Shown: positions 36,308 to 45,196 of the stretch, in pieces
Layout: each line of letters begins with the position of its first letter
Numbering within the stretch: position 1 is the stretch's first letter
NCBI RefSeq assembly: GCF_001447995.1
Contig: NZ_LDPE01000003.1
Span: 186,001 to 250,000 of the forward strand
Reading direction: 5' to 3'
Length of the DNA: 64,000 nt
From: Maribacter dokdonensis DSW-8
Lineage (GTDB): Bacteria; Bacteroidota; Bacteroidia; Flavobacteriales; Flavobacteriaceae
The notes under the pieces: model-generated
What the model saw: only the letters and a program-made list of their open reading frames with translations
What the model was told of the DNA's origin: nothing
The model's database searches: none
Program-made: the position numbers and the translations under genes

Positions 36308-36922
36308 CTAAAATAGACCGTTGATTTGAGCGTCAATTTTATTGAGAATACTTCCTAAATCTTCAGGATTGTCCACAAAATCCAAATCATCTACATCAAT
36401 GATCAATAAATTGCCTTTGTTATAGCCATGTATCCAAGCTTCGTAACGTTCGTTCAACCTGCTCAAATAGTCAATGGAAATGGTGTTTTCATATTCCCTG
36501 CCTCTCTTATGAATTTGTTTTACCAAATTAGGTATAGAGCTGCGTAGGTAAATTAGAAGGTCTGGTGGATCTACCAGGCTTTCCATTAGATCGAATAAAC
36601 TAGAGTAATTTTGAAAATCCCTATTGGTCATAAGGCCCATAGCGTGTAAGTTGGGCGCAAAAATATGTGCATCCTCGTAAATGGTCCTATCCTGTATAAT
36701 TTCTTTACCGCTTTCCTTGATCTGTAAAATTTGGCGGTATCTACTATTTAAAAAGTAAATCTGGAGGTTAAAGCTCCAACGTTCCATTTGATTATAAAAA
36801 TCATCTAAATAAGGGTTCTCTACTACATCTTCAAAATGAGCTTCCCAATTATAATGTTTTGCAAGTAATCTGGTTAGGGTCGTTTTTCCTGCACCGATAT
36901 TTCCGGCAACTGCTATGTGCAT
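36308..36922 (-). CDS. Deoxynucleoside kinase
   Basis: 204-residue kinase of the dNK/dCK/dGK family. P-loop GNIGAGKTTLTRLLA at about residues 7-21, the FEDVVENPYLDDFY segment, the DRTIYEDAHIFA DRS-like catalytic motif, and the lid region RSSIPNLVKQIHKRGREYENTISIDYL. It phosphorylates deoxynucleosides in salvage; specificity for dA, dG or dC is not readable. The ATG at 36922 is chosen because MHIAVAGNIGAGKTT is the standard start; an in-frame ATG 72 bases upstream gives an unlikely leader. First gene of the dnk-pabB-pabC unit. Confidence 0.88.
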   Translation of the reverse strand: MHIAVAGNIGAGKTTLTRLLAKHYNWEAHFEDVVENPYLDDFYNQMERWSFNLQIYFLNSRYRQILQIKESGKEIIQDRTIYEDAHIFAPNLHAMGLMTNRDFQNYSSLFDLMESLVDPPDLLIYLRSSIPNLVKQIHKRGREYENTISIDYLSRLNERYEAWIHGYNKGNLLIIDVDDLDFVDNPEDLGSILNKIDAQINGLF

Positions 36923-37115
36923 AGAATTAAATTGATTAATGGTTGTGTTCTTGTTCCCAAGAAGAATTCGATGGTACAAGATACAAGATAACAACAGGAA
37001 GTAAAAACATATTTGTTGTATGGCATAAAAAAAATGAAAGCAACGTAATTATTAACATACTTCAATTAAACCAAAAGCCAAAATTGGTGTCATACAAGCA
37101 TTCTAATACGTACAC

Positions 37116-37973
37116 ATGAAGATATATAAGTGGTTTTTAAGTTTTGTAATCCTTTGCATGGGCATGAACTTGCATGCACAAGATTTTCAAGGAAAAGCGG
37201 TATACCAGAGTAAAACTCAGGTAAATTTTGATTTTGGAAACCGAAATATACCAGAGGACCGAAAAAAGGAGATGATGGAGCGTATTAAAAAGGCAAACGA
37301 GAAAACCTTTATACTCAGCTTTGATAAAACAGCATCTATTTATAAGGAAGAGGAGAAATTAGAGCAACCTGGGGAAAGAGGTGGTGGTCGTGGGCCACGG
37401 TTTGGAGGTATGGCCGGTACAGATGGCGATTTATATAAAAATATAAAAGAGCAGAGGTATTTGATAAAGAACGAGCTTTTGGGAAAGATTTTCTTGATCG
37501 ACGATGAGTTGGAGACCTTGGAGTGGAAAATGGGTAGCGAGTCTAGAAAAATAGGAAATTACACGGCGTTCAAGGCAACGGCAACAAAGACTATAAAGCG
37601 ACCTAATATGAGTGCCATTTTTAGAAGACCGGGCAGAGGTGGGCAAGATAATGAAGAGAAGGAGAAAGAAGCTGAATTTACCATTAAAGAAGTAGAGATC
37701 GTTGCTTGGTATACTCCTGAAATCCCTATAAATCAAGGTCCTGGTCTGTATTGGGGTTTGCCGGGGTTAATATTGGCGGTGAACGATGATATTACCACAA
37801 TTGTGTGTTCGGAGATTACAATGAATCCTTCAGAGAAAATGGAAATAAAAGCACCTAGCAAAGGAAAAAAGGTCAGCCAGGCAGAGTATGATGAGATTTC
37901 TCAAGAAAAGATGAAAGAAATGCGAGAGAATTTCAGGAATAGAGGTGGTCGTGGTAGCGGTAGGCCAAACTAA
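37116..37973 (+). CDS. GLPGLI family protein
   Basis: 285-residue exported protein: signal peptide MKIYKWFLSFVILCMGMNLHAQ, an early QGKAVYQSKTQVNFDF segment, and the family-defining GLPGLI motif visible as GPGLYWGLPGLILAVND near residue 210. The C-terminus is basic and Gly/Arg-rich (FRNRGGRGSGRPN), as is an internal stretch (ERGGGRGPRFGG). Function unknown. In Bacteroidetes GLPGLI genes very often precede a TonB-receptor-like gene, as here (40-base gap to the next gene), so the two probably act together at the cell envelope. Confidence 0.88.
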   Translation: MKIYKWFLSFVILCMGMNLHAQDFQGKAVYQSKTQVNFDFGNRNIPEDRKKEMMERIKKANEKTFILSFDKTASIYKEEEKLEQPGERGGGRGPRFGGMAGTDGDLYKNIKEQRYLIKNELLGKIFLIDDELETLEWKMGSESRKIGNYTAFKATATKTIKRPNMSAIFRRPGRGGQDNEEKEKEAEFTIKEVEIVAWYTPEIPINQGPGLYWGLPGLILAVNDDITTIVCSEITMNPSEKMEIKAPSKGKKVSQAEYDEISQEKMKEMRENFRNRGGRGSGRPN

Positions 37974-38013
37974 TAAAAGTGCTTTTTAATTCATTTCAAT
38001 TTATACCTATTAC

Positions 38014-40695
38014 ATGAGAAACAAAGTGCTTTTAACACTATTGCTAGTGGTGACGTCTGCTGTTGCCTTGGCCCAAGAAATTTCATTGTCCGGTACGGTT
38101 AAGGACAGTTTAGGGGTTGGTGTAGATATGGCCAACGTCATTGCGATCAATACGGCTACACAAGGTTTGGAGTCTTACGGTATAACCAACCATGCAGGGC
38201 TATTTAAATTGAAGTTGAAAACTGGTGAGCAATACACGGTTAAAGTGAGTTATCTTGGTTTTAAACCGGAGTCGTTTACTTTTACCGCTGGGCAGAATGA
38301 TGCGATAAAGGATATTGTTTTGCAAGAGCAAGCGGCACAATTAGATGAGGTAGATGTTACTTATGAAATGCCGGTTTCGGTAAAAGGGGATACTATTGTG
38401 TATGATACGGATGCCTTTGTATCCGGTACCGAAAAAAAATTAAAAGATGTACTTGAGAACCTTCCCGGTATTGAAATTAACGATGACGGCCAAATTGAGG
38501 TAGAGGGTAAAACCGTGAGCAAGGTCATGGTAGAGGGCAAAGACTTTTTTGATGGTGATAGTAAACTGGCGGTAGAAAATATTCCAGCCAATGCATTAAG
38601 TAAGGTAGAGGTGTTACGTAATTTTAATGAGGTTTCACAAATGAAGGGACTCACCAATGACGATGATAATGTGGCCTTGAATATTAAACTAAAAGAGGGG
38701 AAGAAGAATTTTTGGTTTGGGGAGTTAACTGCGGGTTATGGTCCAGATGATAGGTATTTGGCCCATCCGAAATTGTTTTATTACAGTCCTAAATACAGTA
38801 TCAATATTATCACTGACCTTAATAATATTGGTGAAGTACCTTTTACCCGTAATGATTATAGGAATTTTACCGGAGGATTCAGAAATCTAAATTCAAGAGG
38901 AGGTAGTTCTATTTCTACGGGGGCAGATGGCTTAGGGCTTTCGTCTACCCAGAATAATAGGGCAAATGATATTGACACAAAATTTGCCGCCGCAAATTTT
39001 AGCTATGCACCCATGGAGGGTTTAGATTTAAGTGGCTTCGGTATTTATTCGTATACCGGTACCATTTTAAAATCAGAAGGAGTTACATCTTACATTGCCA
39101 GTAATGATGTGGAAAGTACTACATCAAATACAGATCAAACAATACATTTGGGTCTGGCTAAATTGAGTGCCAAATATCAGCCAAATGATAGTTTTCAGTT
39201 AGATTATGACGCATTGTTAAAACAATCTGATGATACTGAAGAGGTAAACGTACTGTCCATTTCATCTATAACTGATGAGATTGCAGAGGTGAAGAAACAA
39301 AAACCGTTATCGGTAAATCAAAATCTGAACATTTACTATACTTTGAGCGATAAGAATATTTTTGCCGTAGAGGCGCAATATTTGTATCAAGATGAAGATC
39401 CATTTTATGAAGCAATTAGAAATGAGTTTGCTTTTGTAGATATTTTTCCGGTAGATGAGAACCAAGAGTTGTATAACATTAATCAGGCAAAACAAGTAGT
39501 CACCAATAAGGTAGACGCAAAAGTGGATTATTACAGGGTTCTGGGTAGTAAAAGTAATATTAATTTGACTTTGGGTACAACACAGAGCAATCAAAACTTT
39601 AATTCGAACATATTTCAGATTTTAGATAATGAAGATGTTTTAAATTTGAATGGCAATGATTTTGGTAATGACGTTGCCTTTCATGTTTCAGATGTTTATG
39701 CCGGCTTACACTATAAAGTTATTTCTGGAATTTTCACGTTTAACCCGGGTGTTACCTTACATCAGTTTAATGTAAAAAATGAGCAATTGGGTAGTGTGGT
39801 CAAGGATAATTTAACGTCATTGTTGCCAGATGTATATATAAACGCCCAGCTTAAAAAGTCAGAAAACTTACGATTCAATTATCAAGTAACCCGTTCGTTT
39901 ACAGATGTCAGCAATTTTGCCCAGGGTTATGTGCTGAACAACTATAATTCGCTGTACAGTGGTAACCGCGATCTGGAAAGTGCGTTGAATCATAATGTGT
40001 CGTTGAATTTTTTCAGTTTCAACATGTTCAACTTCACCAATATTTTTGCCAACGTGGCATACACTAAACGAATAGACGCCTTAAAAAGTGGGGTGAACAT
40101 AGTTGGTATCAACAGGGTAAGTAGTACTATTAACTCTAATTTCGATGATGAATCTTTTACGACAAACGGAAAATATGAGCGTACTTTTGGTAAGATAAAA
40201 GCATCGGTACAAGGTAATTTAGGTTGGTCTACCACCAATAACCTTGTTGATGATGAGCAGCGAACCTCAAATTCTTTGACACAGAATTATACGGGCGCGC
40301 TTTCTACGAATTTTAAAAATGCCCCTAACTTGGAATTGGGGTATAGGTACACCGTAAACAATTATGAAAATGGTGATTTGGAAACTACCTTTTACACCAG
40401 TAGGCCCTATGCCCGTTTTGATGCCAGTTTTTTAAAGAACTTTATTTTCACCGTAGATTATGATTATTATAATTATACGGATAAGGAAGATACCATAACC
40501 AATACCTATAGTTTTTTAGAGTCTAATTTAACCTATCAAAAGAAAGATAGCCGTTGGGAATATGGTATTAAGGGTACCAATTTATTGAATACCAATACAT
40601 TGAATAGGGATAGTACCAATGAACTTTACTTTAGTACACAGGCGTATTTTGTACAACCTAGGTATGTGCTATTTTCTGTAAAATATGATATATAA
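38014..40695 (+). CDS. Outer membrane beta-barrel family protein with carboxypeptidase-regulatory-like domain
   Basis: 893 residues. A signal peptide (about 1-20, ending VALAQ) is followed by a CarboxypepD_reg-like domain (EISLSGTVKDSLGVGVDMANVIAIN, about 22-110), a TonB-plug-like region (VDVTYEMPVSVKGDTIVYDTDAFVSGTEKKLKDVLENLPGIEI) with VEGKDFFDGD, and a large C-terminal outer-membrane barrel (about 250-893) ending in YFVQPRYVLFSVKYDI. It resembles TonB-dependent receptors without a TonB box. Substrate unknown. Follows the GLPGLI gene and is probably co-transcribed with it. Confidence 0.87.
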   Translation: MRNKVLLTLLLVVTSAVALAQEISLSGTVKDSLGVGVDMANVIAINTATQGLESYGITNHAGLFKLKLKTGEQYTVKVSYLGFKPESFTFTAGQNDAIKDIVLQEQAAQLDEVDVTYEMPVSVKGDTIVYDTDAFVSGTEKKLKDVLENLPGIEINDDGQIEVEGKTVSKVMVEGKDFFDGDSKLAVENIPANALSKVEVLRNFNEVSQMKGLTNDDDNVALNIKLKEGKKNFWFGELTAGYGPDDRYLAHPKLFYYSPKYSINIITDLNNIGEVPFTRNDYRNFTGGFRNLNSRGGSSISTGADGLGLSSTQNNRANDIDTKFAAANFSYAPMEGLDLSGFGIYSYTGTILKSEGVTSYIASNDVESTTSNTDQTIHLGLAKLSAKYQPNDSFQLDYDALLKQSDDTEEVNVLSISSITDEIAEVKKQKPLSVNQNLNIYYTLSDKNIFAVEAQYLYQDEDPFYEAIRNEFAFVDIFPVDENQELYNINQAKQVVTNKVDAKVDYYRVLGSKSNINLTLGTTQSNQNFNSNIFQILDNEDVLNLNGNDFGNDVAFHVSDVYAGLHYKVISGIFTFNPGVTLHQFNVKNEQLGSVVKDNLTSLLPDVYINAQLKKSENLRFNYQVTRSFTDVSNFAQGYVLNNYNSLYSGNRDLESALNHNVSLNFFSFNMFNFTNIFANVAYTKRIDALKSGVNIVGINRVSSTINSNFDDESFTTNGKYERTFGKIKASVQGNLGWSTTNNLVDDEQRTSNSLTQNYTGALSTNFKNAPNLELGYRYTVNNYENGDLETTFYTSRPYARFDASFLKNFIFTVDYDYYNYTDKEDTITNTYSFLESNLTYQKKDSRWEYGIKGTNLLNTNTLNRDSTNELYFSTQAYFVQPRYVLFSVKYDI

Positions 40696-40785
40696 TATTT
40701 GGTGATACTAGCAAGATAAAGAGCCTTAATTTTAATTGGGTCAATAAATAACATCATATTAAGATAAGGAACAGAACATTTTTTC

Positions 40786-40793
40786 TATTTTTG
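40786..40793 (+). promoter_or_regulatory. -7 box of the metK promoter
   Basis: TATTTTTG exact match to TAnnTTTG. The transcript would start near 40800, immediately before the riboswitch-like element. Confidence 0.6.
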
Positions 40794-40811
40794 CATCTGA
40801 ATTAAAAAAAA

Positions 40812-40884
40812 AGAGGAGGGATTTGACTGATTGCAACCTCTGTTTTAGCCTTAGGGTATAAAGCGAAAAAAATGCTAAAGCAGT
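40812..40884 (+). ncRNA. SAM-II-like riboswitch upstream of metK
   Basis: The first stem AGAGG (40812-40816) / CCTCT (40837-40841) encloses the loop segment GATTTGACTGATTGCAA, which matches the SAM-II (SAM_alpha) core GAUUU(A/G)-n-UUGCA almost base for base. Downstream, GCTAAAG (40874-40880) matches the conserved 3' pseudoknot strand GCUAAA of that class. The segment between them (40842-40873) is longer than in typical SAM-II RNAs. It lies just downstream of the promoter and upstream of a SAM-synthetase gene, the expected target. Confidence 0.75.
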
Positions 40885-40958
40885 TGATGTAGATACCTAT
40901 CGCATCATACTTCTTTTCGGCATTCATACAAATCCCTTCATAGAATAAAAAGTTTGTT

Positions 40959-42215
40959 ATGCCATATTTATTTACATCAGAATCTGTTAGTGAAGGCCAT
41001 CCGGATAAAGTTGCGGATCAGATCAGTGACGCCTTATTAGATCATTTTCTTGCTTTTGACCCAGAAAGTAAAGTTGCTTGTGAAACCTTGGTAACTACCG
41101 GCCAGGTAGTTTTAGCGGGAGAAGTAAAAAGTGATACCTATTTAGATGTACAGAACATTGCCCGTGAAGTCATTAATAAAATAGGATATACCAAGGGTGA
41201 ATACCAGTTTAGCGGAGATTCTTGTGGAGTTATTTCATTGATCCATGAGCAGTCTCAAGACATTAACCAAGGTGTAGACCGTGGAGCAAAGGAAGAGCAA
41301 GGGGCTGGTGATCAAGGTATGATGTTTGGCTATGCAACCAGCGAGACCGAAAATTACATGCCTTTGGCGTTAGATATTTCACACAAGATTTTGCATACAC
41401 TGGCAGAACTGCGTAGAGAAGGTAAAGAGATTTCATATTTAAGGCCAGATGCTAAAGCGCAGGTTACTTTAGAATATTCAGATGCCAATGAGCCACAGCG
41501 TATAGATACTATTGTGGTTTCCACACAGCATGATGCTTTTGATGCCGATGATGAAAAGATGCTGGCAAAGATCAAATCTGATATTATATCAATTCTTATT
41601 CCAAGGGTGAAGGCACAATTACCGGTAGAGACCCAAAAATTGTTCGATGATCAGATCAAATATCATATTAACCCAACAGGTAAATTCGTAATTGGTGGAC
41701 CACATGGTGATACCGGATTAACGGGCCGTAAAATTATTGTTGATACCTACGGAGGTAAAGGAGCCCATGGTGGTGGTGCTTTTAGCGGTAAAGATCCAAG
41801 TAAAGTAGACCGTAGTGCGGCATATGCGGCACGTCATGCGGCAAAAAATTTGGTAGCTGCAGGTGTTGCGGATGAAATTTTGGTACAAGTGAGCTATGCG
41901 ATCGGTGTTGTTGAACCCACATCTATTTATGTAGATACCTACGGTACTTCTAAAGTTGGGTTGAGTGATGGTGCAATAGCTAGAAAGGTGGCTGAGTTGT
42001 TTGATATGAGACCTTTTGCCATTGAAGAAAGATTGAAGTTGAGAAATCCTATTTATTTAGAAACGGCCGCTTACGGTCATATGGGTAAACAACCAAGAAC
42101 TATTACCAAGGTTTTTGAATCGCCATATAATGGTCGTATTGAAAAAGAAGTGGAATTGTTCACTTGGGAAAAACTAGACAAAGTAGCAGAGATAAAATCT
42201 GCGTTTAGCATATAA
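40959..42215 (+). CDS. metK: S-adenosylmethionine synthetase (methionine adenosyltransferase)
   Basis: 418-residue enzyme making SAM from methionine and ATP. Conserved: [22 protein letters not shown] (ATP/K+ site with His and Asp), [12 protein letters not shown] (hexapeptide-like GAGDQG motif), [22 protein letters not shown] and [21 protein letters not shown] (P-loop-like GGGAFSGKD). It is about 35 residues longer than E. coli MetK, through insertions in the middle, as in other Bacteroidetes. Expression is likely controlled by the SAM-responsive leader at 40812-40884. A terminator follows. Confidence 0.96.
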   Translation: MPYLFTSESVSEGHPDKVADQISDALLDHFLAFDPESKVACETLVTTGQVVLAGEVKSDTYLDVQNIAREVINKIGYTKGEYQFSGDSCGVISLIHEQSQDINQGVDRGAKEEQGAGDQGMMFGYATSETENYMPLALDISHKILHTLAELRREGKEISYLRPDAKAQVTLEYSDANEPQRIDTIVVSTQHDAFDADDEKMLAKIKSDIISILIPRVKAQLPVETQKLFDDQIKYHINPTGKFVIGGPHGDTGLTGRKIIVDTYGGKGAHGGGAFSGKDPSKVDRSAAYAARHAAKNLVAAGVADEILVQVSYAIGVVEPTSIYVDTYGTSKVGLSDGAIARKVAELFDMRPFAIEERLKLRNPIYLETAAYGHMGKQPRTITKVFESPYNGRIEKEVELFTWEKLDKVAEIKSAFSI

Positions 42216-42267
42216 GAGTAAAGTGAAACCGTTTTGCACGGTTAGTACTTACACATCTAATGAATAT

Positions 42268-42299
42268 AAAATGCCTCGTATTTTACGGGGCATTTTTTT
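42268..42299 (+). terminator. Terminator after metK
   Basis: Stem AAAATGCCTCGTA / TACGGGGCATTTT (one G-T pair) followed by T residues. An 87-codon reading frame across this hairpin is rejected as coding. Confidence 0.8.
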
Positions 42300-42668
42300 G
42301 TGCACTGATTTATGGAACGATTGTAAAAACATCAAGAATATTTGGGTTGTTTTTAAGGATTGTTTTTATCGTTGTTTTTGGTGCTCAATAATTCATACAA
42401 GCCAATTAACACCTCTTCACAACAAGATTATATACTTTTACCACAAAATCTATTTTGTAGGAAAAGTATTACATATATTTATATAGTAATTATTGGTGAA
42501 TCCCCAAGTTTTGCCAAGTTATAAGATAAAGAATATGTTAGTACTGTAAAATAAATTATCCATGTAAATACCGGTTGAAGTCCCAAATGTCTGCTTGTAT
42601 TCCGCATTGTTAAAAAGAGTCTTTGTCTTTAAAAAACCTATAAAATATAAACTTAACCTACGAATGCC
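42300..42668. other. Intergenic region downstream of metK
   Basis: 369 AT-rich bases between the metK terminator and the small lipoprotein gene. No convincing reading frame, RNA gene or repeat is visible. Confidence 0.5.
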
Positions 42669-42875
42669 ATGCTTAAAATGCCCAGATTTCTATTAACGCT
42701 TTTCATTGGTATATGGCTGCAATCGTGTGCAAAAGATACAGACCTTATTTCTGAATATGTAGTTTTAGATACCTCAAAATACGAATATCGTTCCGTAGAA
42801 ATGAATCCGGAATTTAAAATTGAAAAATCTATAGAAAATTTAGAAACAGTTGTATTAATTCCTTTTTCTAATTAA
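42669..42875 (+). CDS. Small predicted lipoprotein, possibly a degraded remnant
   Basis: 68 codons. The first 20 residues form a lipoprotein signal (MPRFLLTLFIGIWLQSC when started at the second Met, lipobox LQSC), followed by KDTDLISEYVVLDTS. Longer flavobacterial lipoproteins often begin in this style (SCxKDTD...EYV), so this may be the N-terminus of a larger surface protein that has been cut short. It ends at a stop after VLIPFSN. I do not recognise a function. The region downstream (42903-43001) holds a 32-codon frame, MKDQLLKETTIEEYKS..., that could be another fragment. Confidence 0.4.
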   Translation: MLKMPRFLLTLFIGIWLQSCAKDTDLISEYVVLDTSKYEYRSVEMNPEFKIEKSIENLETVVLIPFSN

Positions 42876-43236
42876 ATTTAGATCCAACTAAACACTATTT
42901 TAATGAAAGACCAACTACTAAAAGAGACCACCATTGAAGAATATAAAAGCGATTTTTTCACCGGCATTGTTATGCTAATGAGAAAGTTGTTTATGATTTA
43001 AATGCTTTTGCTTTTCTCAATTTCCTGTGAGAGAAGTACAGTGCCTATCCAACTATCAAAACTTTATTTTAATATTTCGTTCCCTGTAAATGTTATATTG
43101 CGGTCCAATTCTTCTTGCCTTGTTCTCATTTAAAAATGATTGACAGACAGCTAAAGTTAAATTAGCAATTTTCGGTTCAATTTTATTCCGTACAGTAGTA
43201 AACTTTCTTAGTTTTAAGATTTCAAACCTTTAAGAC
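42876..43236. other. Intergenic region before the S15 hydrolase gene
   Basis: 361 bases with only very short frames, including a 32-codon one at 42903-43001 that might be decayed coding sequence. It should also contain the promoter of the hydrolase gene, which I could not locate with confidence. Confidence 0.4.
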
Positions 43237-45180
43237 ATGTCAAAGTTTACCATCAAACAGTTTTTTACGTTCATTTTACTAGCTACAGTACTTATTTCCT
43301 GTAGAAAAACAACACAAAAAGTAGCCAATGCCGAGGTTTCTGATACCTACGTGGAGGATAACTACACTAAAAAGGAAGTGGATATTGCCATGCGTGACGG
43401 TGTTACGTTACATACCACTATTTATTCGCCAAAAGATACTTCAAAAGAGTACCCAATTATAATGCAAAGAACCCCGTATAGTTCTCAGCCTTACGGAGCG
43501 GGTAATTTTAAAACAAAGATCGCGCCCAACATTCATATGATGCAAGACGGCTATATAGTGGTCTATCAAGATGTGCGCGGCCGTTGGTTAAGTGAAGGGC
43601 ATTATGAAAATATGCGCGCCTATAATCCCAACAAAAAAACGGAGCAGGATATTGATGAAAGTTCAGATACTTATGATACTATTGAGTGGTTGGTCAATAA
43701 TGTAGAGAATAATAACGGTAATGTAGGTATTTGGGGAATTTCGTATCCTGGCTTTTATTCTACCTATGCCGTGGTAGATGCGCATCCGGCTTTAAAGGCA
43801 GCATCTCCACAGGCGAGTATTGCCGATTTCTTTTTTGATGATTTCCACCACAATGGCGCCTATTTATTGAGTTATTTTAGGGCTACTTCATTGTTTGGTA
43901 CGCCAAGACCAGATGGGGATAAACCTATAGATACGGCATGGTATACATTGCCAGATTTACCAACTGAAGATCAGTATCAATTCTTTTTAGATGAAGGACC
44001 GTTAAAGAACTTAGATCGATTTTTTGAATACGAAACAGCCGATACCCCACGTATGGCAAAAGAGGGCGTAACCGATGATTATTTTTGGAACGAACTTAAA
44101 GAGCATCCAAATTATGATGAAATTTGGCAAAGCAAGGGCTTGATCCAGCATTTAAAAGATGTAAAGCCAACAGTGGCCACCATGGTAGTTGCGGGCGAAT
44201 TTGATGCGGAAGATTTATACGGACCGTTAGAAACCTATAAGAATATAGAAAAGTACAATGCCGATAATTATAATACCTTGGTTTTTGGACCATGGGATCA
44301 CGGCGGATGGGCACGTAGAAAAGGTCAGAATACTGTGGGCAACTATTATTTTGGCGATGGAATTTCTGAATTTTTCCAAGAACATATAGAAACCAAATTC
44401 TTTGATCATTTCTTAAAAGGTAATGGCGATAAAAATAGCGGTTTGCCGGAAGCCTACGTTTTTGATACCGGTAGAAAAGATTGGAAAAACTATGATACCT
44501 GGCCACCGGCAGGTGTCGTGAAAAAGGATATGTATTTATCTCCAGATCAAGAACTGACTTTTGAGCCAAAAGAAGTGGAAGAAGTAAAGTTTATCAGTGA
44601 TATTAAAAAGCCGGTTCCATATTCAGAAGATATTAAAACGGTATTTACACCAAGAAAATATATGACCGATGATCAGCGTTTTGCAGCTCGCCGTGGTGAT
44701 GTCCTGGTGTTTGAAACTGACGTAATGCAAGAAGATTTGACCTTGGCGGGTGATATTTTGGCGAAGCTAAAAGTTGCTACTACGGGTACCGCTGCAGATT
44801 GGATCGTAAAAATCATTGACGTGCACCCAGCAGATGAACCTTCTTATGAAGGCATGCAAGACCACTTAAAAATGAGCAATTATCATTTAATGGTACGTAG
44901 CGAAGTATTGCGCGGTCGTTTTAGAAATAGTTTTGCTAACCCAGAACCGTTTGTGCCAAATGAAAAAACAGATGTAACCATTAAGTTGCAAGATGTATTC
45001 CATACCATTAAAAAAGGGCACAAATTACAGGTACAAGTACAGAGCACTTGGTTTCCGTTAATAGATTTAAATCCGCAGACCTATGTAGATAATATTTTTG
45101 AAGCTGATGAGTCGGACTTTAAAACCCAGACACATACGGTATTCACAGATTCAAGTATAGAGTTTTCTGTGTTAGAGTAG
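43237..45180 (+). CDS. CocE/NonD family hydrolase (Xaa-Pro dipeptidyl-peptidase-like, S15), lipoprotein
   Basis: 647-residue predicted lipoprotein (lipobox LISC, Cys22). Alpha/beta-hydrolase domain: EVDIAMRDGVTLHTTIYSP, the oxyanion region MQRTPYSSQPYG, QDVRGRWLSEGHYEN, and nucleophile Ser169 in GIWGISYPGFYS. The catalytic His lies in FGPWDHGGWARRKG. A C-terminal jelly-roll domain (about 480-647: DVLVFETDVMQEDLTLAGDI, GHKLQVQVQSTWFP) is typical of CocE and glutaryl-7-ACA acylases. These enzymes hydrolyse amides or esters; the natural substrate is unknown. Located on the envelope. Confidence 0.9.
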   Translation: MSKFTIKQFFTFILLATVLISCRKTTQKVANAEVSDTYVEDNYTKKEVDIAMRDGVTLHTTIYSPKDTSKEYPIIMQRTPYSSQPYGAGNFKTKIAPNIHMMQDGYIVVYQDVRGRWLSEGHYENMRAYNPNKKTEQDIDESSDTYDTIEWLVNNVENNNGNVGIWGISYPGFYSTYAVVDAHPALKAASPQASIADFFFDDFHHNGAYLLSYFRATSLFGTPRPDGDKPIDTAWYTLPDLPTEDQYQFFLDEGPLKNLDRFFEYETADTPRMAKEGVTDDYFWNELKEHPNYDEIWQSKGLIQHLKDVKPTVATMVVAGEFDAEDLYGPLETYKNIEKYNADNYNTLVFGPWDHGGWARRKGQNTVGNYYFGDGISEFFQEHIETKFFDHFLKGNGDKNSGLPEAYVFDTGRKDWKNYDTWPPAGVVKKDMYLSPDQELTFEPKEVEEVKFISDIKKPVPYSEDIKTVFTPRKYMTDDQRFAARRGDVLVFETDVMQEDLTLAGDILAKLKVATTGTAADWIVKIIDVHPADEPSYEGMQDHLKMSNYHLMVRSEVLRGRFRNSFANPEPFVPNEKTDVTIKLQDVFHTIKKGHKLQVQVQSTWFPLIDLNPQTYVDNIFEADESDFKTQTHTVFTDSSIEFSVLE

Positions 45181-45196
45181 TTGTAATATCTTTAAA

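Noticed and set aside
42223..42486. 87-codon open frame downstream of metK
   Set aside because: It runs through the metK terminator hairpin, has odd composition (CTVSTYTSNEYKMPRILRG) and no family features.
42876..43236. 32-codon frame at 42903-43001 as an independent gene
   Set aside because: Too short, no signal and no promoter; kept only as a possible fragment of a decayed gene.
44096..44569. 157-codon minus-strand frame inside the S15 hydrolase gene
   Set aside because: Antisense shadow of a conserved hydrolase; Arg/His/Tyr-rich without recognisable features.
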